Positions 51,783 to 59,684 of a DNA stretch of 64,000 nt are shown here, one piece after another. Numbering within the stretch: the first letter of the stretch is position 1; the number at the start of each line of letters is the position of its first letter. The notes under the pieces are model-generated. The model did not search any database. It had not been told where the DNA came from and worked only from the letters and a program-made list of their open reading frames with translations. The DNA is taken from NCBI GenBank assembly GCA_017515325.1, contig JAFWGA010000008.1, positions 1 through 64,000 of the forward strand. The letters are read 5' to 3'. The translations under genes were made by a program, and so were the position numbers. The DNA is from Blautia sp. (lineage in GTDB: Bacteria > Bacillota > Clostridia > Lachnospirales > Lachnospiraceae).

Positions 51783-52760
51783 TTAAGCAGCTTCTTCCAG
51801 TGCCACGCCGTGGATCTCCTCGGCAAGACGTACCAGCGCGTCTACGCTGCGCACGCCGGGAGTGATCTCGGACAGGCGTACCCGCACGAAGCTGCCGTTC
51901 TTCACGGCGTCCAGATCGGCCAGAGCAGGATTGCTTTTCAGATTCTCCACCTTGGCGTCGAAGTCGTCAGTGTTGCGGATGGAGGTGGAATAGTCGCAGA
52001 TGATGATGTATTGGGGATTTTCGGCCAGCACGGTCTCCCAGCCGGCATAGTCCCAGGTCTTGTCCACGCCCTTGCCGGACAGGATGTTGTTCGCACCGAT
52101 GAGCTTCAGCAGGTTGGTGGTGTAGCCTTCGAAAGCGGTGTAGATCTGGTCGTCTTCATCGGTGGAATCGTAGATAAAGCAGCTGACCTCGTCAAGACCT
52201 TCAAGCTTTACCTGCACCTCGGCCAGCTTTTCCTTTTCGGCGGCCACATAGGCTTCGGCGTCACTCTGGACATCGAAGATCTTGCCGTACATCAGTAAAT
52301 CATCAAACAGGGTGTCCAGCGTGGCGTCGGTGCGCAGCATGGACTCCGGTACGAAGATGGGCACATTCTGGGCTGCGATATCCTCAGCAGGAATGGCACG
52401 CTGGGTGAAGGGCACAGCCCAGCCGGTGGTAAAGTCGGGTTCGGCAGCCATGAACACCTCATAAGCGGGCCATTTCTCGGCCAGCACGGGAACCCTGGCG
52501 TATTCCTCGGCCAGGGGTTCGTAGATCTCCTCCTCCAGGAAGGCGGTACCGGCCATCTTGTCGGCAAGGCCCAGGGCCAGCATCATTTCGGTGGTTGCCT
52601 GTGACATAGATATGGCCTTCGCTGGGGCGGCATCGACGCTGAAATCAAAGTCGCTACCGTTCAGGTTCTGGCTCCATGTGACAGGGTACTGGTCTGCCGC
52701 CATTGCGGTAACGGGCAGTGTCAGCAGGCACACTAGCAGTAGGGATACAAGTTTTTTCAT
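51783..52760 (-). CDS. Corrinoid-binding protein of the ABC importer (BtuF-like)
   Basis: 325 residues. The signal peptide ends near 22 (VTAMA) without a usable lipobox cysteine, so the protein would be secreted or held by another means. A helical-backbone periplasmic-binding fold is indicated by RVPVLAEKWPAYEVFMAAEP and NPQYIIICDYSTSIRNTDDF. It is the first gene after the cobalamin riboswitch, followed by permease and ATPase, which makes B12 or another corrinoid the likely ligand. The start is preceded by AAAAGGAGGAACCCC. Confidence 0.9.
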   Translation of the reverse strand: MKKLVSLLLVCLLTLPVTAMAADQYPVTWSQNLNGSDFDFSVDAAPAKAISMSQATTEMMLALGLADKMAGTAFLEEEIYEPLAEEYARVPVLAEKWPAYEVFMAAEPDFTTGWAVPFTQRAIPAEDIAAQNVPIFVPESMLRTDATLDTLFDDLLMYGKIFDVQSDAEAYVAAEKEKLAEVQVKLEGLDEVSCFIYDSTDEDDQIYTAFEGYTTNLLKLIGANNILSGKGVDKTWDYAGWETVLAENPQYIIICDYSTSIRNTDDFDAKVENLKSNPALADLDAVKNGSFVRVRLSEITPGVRSVDALVRLAEEIHGVALEEAA

Positions 52761-52814
52761 GGGGTTCCTCCTTTTTCACCGGAAAGCGCGGTGATTGTAA
52801 TGGAAAGCTGCGCC

Positions 52815-53005
52815 ATACGGCGCGACCTCATGCGAATGTGTTCTGGCTCATGCTTCATCGCTTGGCTTCGCCTTCCCGACCTTTCAACAGGCCAGTGACC
52901 GGCAGTTTTCCTGCCATGAAACCTCGCTCGGCAAATACAGCAACGCCCTTGCGCGGGAATCTCACCCGTCTTCCTGGTGCAATCATGCACCAAAATCCGC
53001 GTCAG
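52815..53005 (-). promoter_or_regulatory. Cobalamin riboswitch
   Basis: On the minus strand the order is GGTGCATGATTGCACCAGGA, CGGGTGAGATTCCCG, a GCTGTA segment, GCGAGGTTTCATGGCAGG, the B12 box CCGGTCACTGGCC and GGGAAGGCGAAGCCAAGCGA, then GAGCCAGAA. These match the conserved blocks of AdoCbl riboswitches. It precedes the BtuF-like gene by about 55 bases and would switch the importer off when B12 is plentiful. Confidence 0.93.
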
Positions 53006-53071
53006 TCATTCAGCTTCTGTTAAAATATATCAGGTATGATAAGTGATGTCAAGGTTGACAACCCTGTCAGA

Positions 53072-53233
53072 GAGTCAAGGGGACGGTTCTCACTGACTCT
53101 CCCTTTTTCATTCATTATGTGTTATATTAAGAGAGTCAAGGGGACGGTTCTCACTGGCTCTTTTCACAGAGTCATGGGCGAGTCAAGGGGACGGTTCTCA
53201 CTGGGTGAGTCAAGGGGACCGTCCCCTTGACTC
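53072..53233 (+). repeat. GAGTCAAGGGGACGGTTCTC repeat cluster (REP-like)
   Basis: Four copies of GAGTCAAGGGGAC at 53072, 53133, 53180 and 53207. The last is a perfect palindrome whose right arm is GTCCCCTTGACTC. This word resembles the REP elements that many bacteria carry alongside RAYT transposases. No transposase is seen here. Spacing is irregular, so it is not CRISPR. It lies between the B12 riboswitch and a nitroreductase. Confidence 0.85.
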
Positions 53234-53261
53234 CATTTTATGACATGGAGGTAATAGGAAA

Positions 53262-53837
53262 ATGCCGTTTTTGGATCTTGTAAAGAAAAACAGAAGCTAC
53301 CGTGGCTATGATCACAGCAGAAAGGTCACGAAGGAGGAGCTTCTCGCCATGGTAGAAGCCGCTCGTCTTTGCCCTTCCAGTGTGAATGTGCAGCCATTAA
53401 AGTATTATCTTGCTTATGAAGAGGGCATCGTAGCTGACATTCAGTCTGAAACGAAGTGGGCGAAGGGACTGCCGGATCTGATGCTGCCACATCCGGGCAA
53501 GGAACCGACCGCTTTCATCGTTATATGCCAGGATACGCAAATTGATGCCAATCTGTCCCGCTTTCAGAGGGATGTGGGTATCGTAGCGCAAACGATGCTG
53601 CTTGCGGCTGTGGAGATGGGGCTGGGAGGCTGCATGATCGGCAACTTTAATGCCGGGACACTGCATGATGCGATAGGACTTGCCGAACCAATCAAACCAT
53701 TATTGGTAGTAGCGGTCGGTAAACCGGATGAGGAAATCATCCTGACCGATGTAAAGGATGGAAAGACCGGATATTACAGGGATGAGAAAGACCGCCATTA
53801 TGTACCAAAGCGAGCGGTGGAGGATCTGATTCTATGA
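53262..53837 (+). CDS. Nitroreductase family protein
   Basis: 191 residues, RBS GGAGGTAATAGGAAA. FMN-contacting residues are in KKNRSYRGYD near 9-18 and ARLCPSSVNVQPLKYYLAY near 34-53, with VEMGLGGCMIGNF near 120. It is a small, single-domain flavin oxidoreductase of the SagB/nitroreductase class, cytoplasmic. Its stop codon overlaps the start of the next gene (ATGATGA), so the two are translationally coupled. Confidence 0.9.
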   Translation: MPFLDLVKKNRSYRGYDHSRKVTKEELLAMVEAARLCPSSVNVQPLKYYLAYEEGIVADIQSETKWAKGLPDLMLPHPGKEPTAFIVICQDTQIDANLSRFQRDVGIVAQTMLLAAVEMGLGGCMIGNFNAGTLHDAIGLAEPIKPLLVVAVGKPDEEIILTDVKDGKTGYYRDEKDRHYVPKRAVEDLIL

Positions 53838-54913
53838 TGATCAGAAAATCGACAATATCCGATCTTGAAGCCATTGCAAAGCTGTATGATAAAATTCACA
53901 TGGCGGAGGAAAACGGCCTGCAGACTATCGGCTGGGTAAGGAATGTCTATCCGACACGGAAAACGGCGGAGGATTCCATCCGCCGCGGTGACATGTTTGT
54001 ACTGGAGGACGGAGGCATTTTAGGATCCGCCATCATCAACCAGATCCAGGTAGACGCTTATGAAGGCGCAGGCTGGGAGTATGAGACCGATAAGGTCTGT
54101 GTGCTTCACACACTGGTGATCGATCCTGGAGCAGCCGGGAAAGGGTATGGGAGAAGCTTTGTTGAATTCTACGAACAATGGGCTTTAGAACATGGCTTGC
54201 CGGAGTTTCGCCTTGACACAAATGCCAGGAACATGGTGGCACGGGCAATGTATAAAAAACTGGGGTATACACAGATCGGAATCGTACCGACAGTTTTCAA
54301 CGGGATAGAAGATGTTGACCTGGTGCTGTTGGAAAAGAATCTGGATCATGGAGGAAAGGAAAGAGAAATGACCTTGTATGATGGAAGACCCGAAAATGTA
54401 GCAGACCGCCTTCCCAGGGAGGTACGCACTTACGATTTCCTGGATTCACTTCACATTCCCTATCAGCGTACCGATCATGAACGTGCCGACAATATGGAAG
54501 CGTGTAATGAAATCGATGCCGTGCTGGGCGTGATCATCTGTAAGAACCTTTTTCTTTGCAACCGACAGAAAACAAAATACTATCTTTTGATGATGCCGGG
54601 GGATAAAAAGTTCAAGACAAAAGAATTGTCACAACAGATCAATTCTGCCCGCCTTTCTTTTGCAGAGCCTGATGCCATGCTGAAATACCTGGATATTGAA
54701 CCGGGCGCAGTCAGCATCATGGGACTGATGAACGACAGGGACAGAGTGGTTCAGCTTTTGATCGATGAGGATGTATTGCGGGATGAGTACATAGGCTGCC
54801 ACCCCTGTGTATGTACAAGCAGCCTGAAGATCAGGACGGAAGATGTGATAAAGAAGTTTTTACCGGCTACAGACCATGAGTACATGACGGTGCATCTGGT
54901 AGGAGAAGACTGA
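53834..54913 (+). CDS. GNAT acetyltransferase fused to ProX-type tRNA deacylase
   Basis: 359 residues. Residues 1-170 are a GNAT acetyltransferase (acetyl-CoA loop VIDPGAAGKGYGRSFVEFYE near 95-114, MYKKLGYTQIG near 139-149). Residues about 178-359 are a YbaK/ProX-like aminoacyl-tRNA editing domain (TLYDGRPENVADR..., DAVLGVIICKNLF, SFAEPDAMLKYLDIEPGAVS). ProX/PrdX proteins hydrolyse mischarged Ala-tRNA(Pro). The junction carries a strong internal RBS (GGAGGAAAGGAAAGAGAA) before the in-frame ATG at 54368, so the deacylase could also be made alone; this also hints at a recent fusion of two neighbouring genes. Confidence 0.88.
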   Translation: MMIRKSTISDLEAIAKLYDKIHMAEENGLQTIGWVRNVYPTRKTAEDSIRRGDMFVLEDGGILGSAIINQIQVDAYEGAGWEYETDKVCVLHTLVIDPGAAGKGYGRSFVEFYEQWALEHGLPEFRLDTNARNMVARAMYKKLGYTQIGIVPTVFNGIEDVDLVLLEKNLDHGGKEREMTLYDGRPENVADRLPREVRTYDFLDSLHIPYQRTDHERADNMEACNEIDAVLGVIICKNLFLCNRQKTKYYLLMMPGDKKFKTKELSQQINSARLSFAEPDAMLKYLDIEPGAVSIMGLMNDRDRVVQLLIDEDVLRDEYIGCHPCVCTSSLKIRTEDVIKKFLPATDHEYMTVHLVGED

Positions 54914-55041
54914 TCGGCTTAAAAAACGATATGACAGAGGAATGCAGCCATGAGGAAAGTGCCGATTGTCAAAAAAAGAATTTAAAGAAAAGATAGAGAA
55001 ATCTGACGATCTATGTTATTATGTCTCAAATTATAGTTTGC

Positions 55042-55056
55042 TATAATTACAGTGCC
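55042..55056 (+). repeat. TATAATTACAGTGCC motif (family V) with extended -10
   Basis: TTTGCTATAATTACAGTGCC. The TGCTATAAT (55039-55047) fits an extended -10 box and could start transcription of the giant transporter gene 60 bases downstream. No clear -35 is seen. Confidence 0.45.
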
Positions 55057-55106
55057 TAACTGTTCCCCTTTCAGAAGCACGCTTGCCGTGCAGAGGAGTG
55101 AGTAAA

Positions 55107-58100
55107 ATGAAGGAACAAACATCTGCTGCCAATGATGCGGTCAAAATCCAGCCTTATCTTTCACCACTGGCGGTTTGGGCTTTATCGGTTGGCTCAGCCA
55201 TAGGCTGGGGCTCCCTTGTTGTCACCAGCAGCTCCTATCTCTCCCAGGCAGGGCCAATGGGTTCTATCCTTGGTCTGCTGATCGGATTTGCCATGATGCT
55301 GATGGTGTCCAATCATTATCATTTTCTGGCAAACCGTTATCCGGGTACAGGAGGTCTGTACAATTACGTGAAGAACCTTTTCGGCTATGACCTCGCCTTC
55401 CTGATCTCCTGGTTCATGTTTTTGATCTACATCGCTATCTTTTGGGCTAACGCCACCAGCATCCCTCTGTTTGCACGGTATTTTATGCAGGCAGTATTTA
55501 AAAAAGGATATCTCTTCACGGTCTTTGGCTATGAGGTCTATTTGGGGGAAGCACTGGTGACTCTGGCAGTGATGTGGCTTGTCGGTTTGCTGTGTATAAA
55601 GAGCAAAAAAGCGACGGCCCGGATCATGGTGGCAATGGTGCTGATCTTCACCATTGGCATTACCTTCTGCTTCGTTGCGGCCATGTCAGGGCACAGTCGC
55701 TCAGGGATGACGATGAGTCCGGCCTTTCTCCCGGATAAGAGCGTTTTACGGCAGATTGTCCGCATCGCCTTTATCTCGCCCTGGGCTTTTATTGGATTTG
55801 AAACCGTGTCCCATTCCGCTGCAGAATATAAATTCAAGCACAGCAATATGTTCCGAGTCCTTGTCATTTCTGCGGCCGTCACCACCGCCTTGTACGTTTT
55901 TGTGATCCTTCTGAGTGTCTCCGCTTATCCGGAGGGCTGCTCAGGCTGGTTCGATTATATCAGCCGGTTAGACGAATTTGAGGGAATCGCAGGACTTCCG
56001 GCCTTTTACGCGGCATACTACTATCTCGGTCATGCCGGTGTCAATATTCTGATGGCATCCTTGCTGTCACTGGTTCTTACCAGCCTGATCGGTATGCTGC
56101 GTGCCTTGAGCCGCCTGTGCTATGCCGTAGCGCAGGACGGTATTCTGCCTGGACGTTTTGCCAAGCTCAATGAGAAACAGATCCCTGTCCATGCCATCCT
56201 TCTGGTGCTGCTTGTCTCTCTGCCCATACCCTTCCTGGGAAGAACGGCGATCGGATGGATCGTGGATGCCACCACATTTGGCGCCACTATTATCTACAGC
56301 TTTGTTTCTGTAGCCGTATTTAAGGCCTCGGGCCAGGAAGGCAGCAAAAAGGACCGGATCATCAGCGGATTCTGTCTGTTCATTTTGGTTGCCTTTGCAG
56401 TATTCCTGGTTTTCCCGAGCTTTTTTTCCGACTATACAATCGCAACGGAAACATATGTGCTTATGGCGTTCTGGTCCTTTCTTGGGGTACTGTATTTCAA
56501 TTCGGTCATCCGCAAGGATACTGACAGAAAATTCGGTAAAGCTATCATTGTCTGGCTTTCCCTCCTTGTCTTTATCGTTCTGATGGCAATGACCTGGGCG
56601 GAGAGGTTAAATGAAAGCAGAGAAAACGCCATCATAGCGGAAATCTCCGCTTACATGGACGGCATGGCTGAAGCCGGAATAATCGAACAGGACAAAGAGG
56701 AATTTCTTGCGGTACAGCTTAAGCGGCTTCATAATGCAGACGATCTCAGTGTCTCAATGATCGTCGGTCTGTTCGGCTTGTCCCTGATTGTCATGCTGGT
56801 GAATCATCTTTCTATGCAAAGATGGGAGAAGAAGGCTAACGAGGAGCGCGATGAGGCCCGGACTGTTGCCCTTACTGATCCGTTGACAGGAGTAAAAAGC
56901 AAGCATGCTTTTCTTTTGAAGCAGCAGGAGATCGATGCGGCCATTGAAGCTGGGACAGAAGATGAGTTTGCCGTTGTGGTCTGTGATGTAAACGGCCTGA
57001 AGGTCATTAATGATACACTTGGACACAAGGCGGGGGATGAATATATTCGCAGCGCAAGTAAGACGATATGCGATATTTTTCAGCACAGTCCGGTTTATCG
57101 TACTGGCGGGGATGAGTTCGTTGCGATTCTTCGCGGGCGCGATTATCTGATCAGGAAGGAATTGGTCCTGGCTCTGCATGACCGTTCCGTGTCTCATATC
57201 AGTACAAAAGAGGTTGTCATCTCGGGCGGTTTCTCAGATTACAGACCCGGAGAGGACAAGAGCTTTCATGATGCGTTTGAACGGGCAGACGCGTTGATGT
57301 ATGAAGAAAAGAAATTGCTGAAGGGCATGGGCGCTGTCTCACGGGAAGATGCAGAGGTGGCTGCCAAGCCCATATTCCCGACAGATGAAGACGAAGAGAT
57401 CATGAACCTGAAGCGTCACATTCTGATTGTGGAGGATCAGCATATCAATCAGATGATCCTGGGAACTATGCTCGAGGATATCTATGAGATACTGTATGCC
57501 TCTGACGGAATTGAGGCATTAGAGCATGTCAAAACCCATAAAGATGATCTGGCTATGGTGCTGCTGGATCTGCAGATGCCGCAAATGAGCGGGATGGAAG
57601 TCCTGAAGGTGATGAAGGAAGAGGAAGAGCTCAAGGGAATACCGGTCATTGTCATGACAGCTGACCAGAGCGCCGAGGTAGACTGTCTTAAGATCGGAGC
57701 CATTGACTTTATTCCCAAACCTTATCCTTCCGCTGAAATCGTTCAGACCCGTGTCAACCGGTGTATCGAGCTGAGTGAAAAGCGCAATATTATCCAGTCC
57801 ACAGAACGCGACAGTCTGACGAACCTGCTTAATCTCGACTACTTCCTTCGCTATGTCCGGATGTATGATCAGCACTATCATGATATGCCGATGGATGCCA
57901 TTATATTGGATGTCAATCATTTCCATATGTTGAATGAACGCTATGGGAAGCCGTATGGCGATAGTGTGCTCTCCCGCATCGGAAAGCGGGTCCGCCAGAT
58001 TTCCCGTGAGATTGGCGGGGTATGCTGCCGTCGCGGAGCGGATACTTTCTTCATTTACTGTCCGCATAAGGATGACTATGAGAGCATACTGGATAAGGTA

Positions 58101-59492
58101 TTGGAAGGCCTTGTTGATGAAGAAGTGTCGAAGAACCGGGTTCGCCTCCGCATGGGTGTGTATTCCCAGGTGGATAAATCGCTGCAGATCGAGCGTCGCT
58201 TTGACTATGCAAAGATCGCTGCCAATACAGTGAAAAACGGCTATCGGAAGGCTGTCGGCATCTATGACACAAAGATGCATGAGGCAGAGCTTTACCGGGA
58301 ACGCCTCTTGGAGGACTTCAAGCCTTCACTGGAGAGCAATCATTTCATGGTATATTTTCAGCCCAAGTATGATATCCTTCCCGATAAACCCGTACTGGCA
58401 AGCGCGGAGGCATTGGTGCGCTGGAATCATCCTGAACTGGGCATGATCAGTCCGGGAGTGTTCATTCCACTGCTTGAGGACAATGGTCTGATCCTGGATC
58501 TTGATCAGTTCGTATGGCGTGAATCGGCAGCGAGAATACGCTACTGGAAAGAACGCTTCGGCATTTCCGTTCCGGTGTCGGTGAATGTATCCCGCATTGA
58601 TATGCTGACGCCGAATCTGAAGAGCATTTTTAAGGAGATCCTGGAGGAGAACCATCTCAGCCCGGACGATCTGATGCTCGAGATTACGGAGTCTGCCTAT
58701 ACCGGCGATTCTGACCAGGTGATTACCACAGCCAAGGAGCTGCGTGGTATGGGGATGGGCTTCCGTATCGAGATGGACGATTTTGGCACAGGCTATTCGT
58801 CTCTTGGCATGCTGTCTCACCTGCCCATCGATGCGCTGAAGCTGGATATGAGCTTTATTCGCAATGCCTTTGGTGAGCATAGGGATGTGCGGATGATCGA
58901 ACTGATTATCGATATTGCGGATTATCTGCATGTGCCGGTTGTGGCTGAAGGCGTCGAAACACAGGAACAGTATCTGGTTCTGAAGGCAATGGGCTGCGAA
59001 TACGTACAAGGCTATTATTTCTCAAAACCGGTGTCACCTGAAGAATTTGACCGTTTCATTGCAGAACGGGCAGAGGTTAAGTATGAGATGACGCCAATAA
59101 CAAGAAAGACCTATATGAGTATCTCTAAAGCACTGACCAGCGATTTCGAGAGCATTTTCTATGTGGATGTCGCCACGGACTTCTATCTCGAATTCTTTAC
59201 CGGCAGGGAAGGAGATCTCGAAATCCGACCGGGTGGAACCGATTTCTTTAAGGAAGCACGGGAGAAACTGCTGGAAGGGGTGAATGAGACTGATGTGGTC
59301 AAGCTCAGAGAAGCGACCAGTAAAGCAAACCTGATTCACCTGGCTGAACAGGAAGAAGCCATCCGACTGTCATTTGACAAGCTGAAAAATGGCGTACCGG
59401 TTCCTTATTCCCTACAGACCATACGGACGAGGGAAAGTGATCATCATCACCTTGTCATAGGCGTGAGACAGGAAGACGATCATCTGGGATAA
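55107..59492 (+). CDS. APC permease fused to GGDEF-REC-GGDEF-EAL-PAS signalling domains
   Basis: 1461 residues from the ATG at 55107 (AGAGGAGTGAGTAAA). Residues 15-500 form a complete amino-acid permease (about 12 membrane segments; SAIGWGSLVVTSSSYLSQAG, PWAFIGFETVSHSAAEYKF). An extracytoplasmic loop and another membrane segment (about 548-566) follow. GGDEF-1 (586-745) has intact RTGGDEF at 665-671. The receiver domain (770-885) has phospho-acceptor D821 and K871. GGDEF-2 (900-1055) is degenerate (RGADT at 976-980). The EAL domain (1065-1320) keeps EALVRW, NVSRID, DDFGTGYSS, KLD and EGVE, so it should hydrolyse c-di-GMP. A PAS-like domain ends the protein (1330-1461). It probably couples amino-acid transport or binding to c-di-GMP turnover, which is inference. 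Confidence 0.93.
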   Translation: MKEQTSAANDAVKIQPYLSPLAVWALSVGSAIGWGSLVVTSSSYLSQAGPMGSILGLLIGFAMMLMVSNHYHFLANRYPGTGGLYNYVKNLFGYDLAFLISWFMFLIYIAIFWANATSIPLFARYFMQAVFKKGYLFTVFGYEVYLGEALVTLAVMWLVGLLCIKSKKATARIMVAMVLIFTIGITFCFVAAMSGHSRSGMTMSPAFLPDKSVLRQIVRIAFISPWAFIGFETVSHSAAEYKFKHSNMFRVLVISAAVTTALYVFVILLSVSAYPEGCSGWFDYISRLDEFEGIAGLPAFYAAYYYLGHAGVNILMASLLSLVLTSLIGMLRALSRLCYAVAQDGILPGRFAKLNEKQIPVHAILLVLLVSLPIPFLGRTAIGWIVDATTFGATIIYSFVSVAVFKASGQEGSKKDRIISGFCLFILVAFAVFLVFPSFFSDYTIATETYVLMAFWSFLGVLYFNSVIRKDTDRKFGKAIIVWLSLLVFIVLMAMTWAERLNESRENAIIAEISAYMDGMAEAGIIEQDKEEFLAVQLKRLHNADDLSVSMIVGLFGLSLIVMLVNHLSMQRWEKKANEERDEARTVALTDPLTGVKSKHAFLLKQQEIDAAIEAGTEDEFAVVVCDVNGLKVINDTLGHKAGDEYIRSASKTICDIFQHSPVYRTGGDEFVAILRGRDYLIRKELVLALHDRSVSHISTKEVVISGGFSDYRPGEDKSFHDAFERADALMYEEKKLLKGMGAVSREDAEVAAKPIFPTDEDEEIMNLKRHILIVEDQHINQMILGTMLEDIYEILYASDGIEALEHVKTHKDDLAMVLLDLQMPQMSGMEVLKVMKEEEELKGIPVIVMTADQSAEVDCLKIGAIDFIPKPYPSAEIVQTRVNRCIELSEKRNIIQSTERDSLTNLLNLDYFLRYVRMYDQHYHDMPMDAIILDVNHFHMLNERYGKPYGDSVLSRIGKRVRQISREIGGVCCRRGADTFFIYCPHKDDYESILDKVLEGLVDEEVSKNRVRLRMGVYSQVDKSLQIERRFDYAKIAANTVKNGYRKAVGIYDTKMHEAELYRERLLEDFKPSLESNHFMVYFQPKYDILPDKPVLASAEALVRWNHPELGMISPGVFIPLLEDNGLILDLDQFVWRESAARIRYWKERFGISVPVSVNVSRIDMLTPNLKSIFKEILEENHLSPDDLMLEITESAYTGDSDQVITTAKELRGMGMGFRIEMDDFGTGYSSLGMLSHLPIDALKLDMSFIRNAFGEHRDVRMIELIIDIADYLHVPVVAEGVETQEQYLVLKAMGCEYVQGYYFSKPVSPEEFDRFIAERAEVKYEMTPITRKTYMSISKALTSDFESIFYVDVATDFYLEFFTGREGDLEIRPGGTDFFKEAREKLLEGVNETDVVKLREATSKANLIHLAEQEEAIRLSFDKLKNGVPVPYSLQTIRTRESDHHHLVIGVRQEDDHLG

Positions 59493-59626
59493 AGGCATAA
59501 AGCGCTGCTGATCGTGGCTAGTGGAAAAACGATGGGTTTGTCTGAATCATCCATGTTGTAAAAAGGGCATACCTGGTTTATACTGTAAACTGTCAGGGGA
59601 AACTTTAAAAATCCAGTTACAATGAT

Positions 59627-59670
59627 AAGGCATTGGGATTCGGTGGTTCCGTACCCTATGCCTTTTTCTT
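59627..59670 (+). terminator. Terminator or attenuator between the two giant transporter genes
   Basis: AAGGCATTGGG (59627-59637) pairs with CCCTATGCCTT (59654-59664, one mismatch), followed by TTTTCTTT. The T-tract runs into the RBS of the next gene. It is 135 bases after the first stop and 15 before the second start, so it can both end one transcript and limit the other. Confidence 0.7.
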
Positions 59671-59684
59671 TGGGGAGACGAAAC

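Noticed and set aside
53072-53233. Possible CRISPR array
   Set aside because: Spacing between copies is irregular (about 61, 47 and 27 bases), the repeat is itself palindromic, and no cas genes are present.
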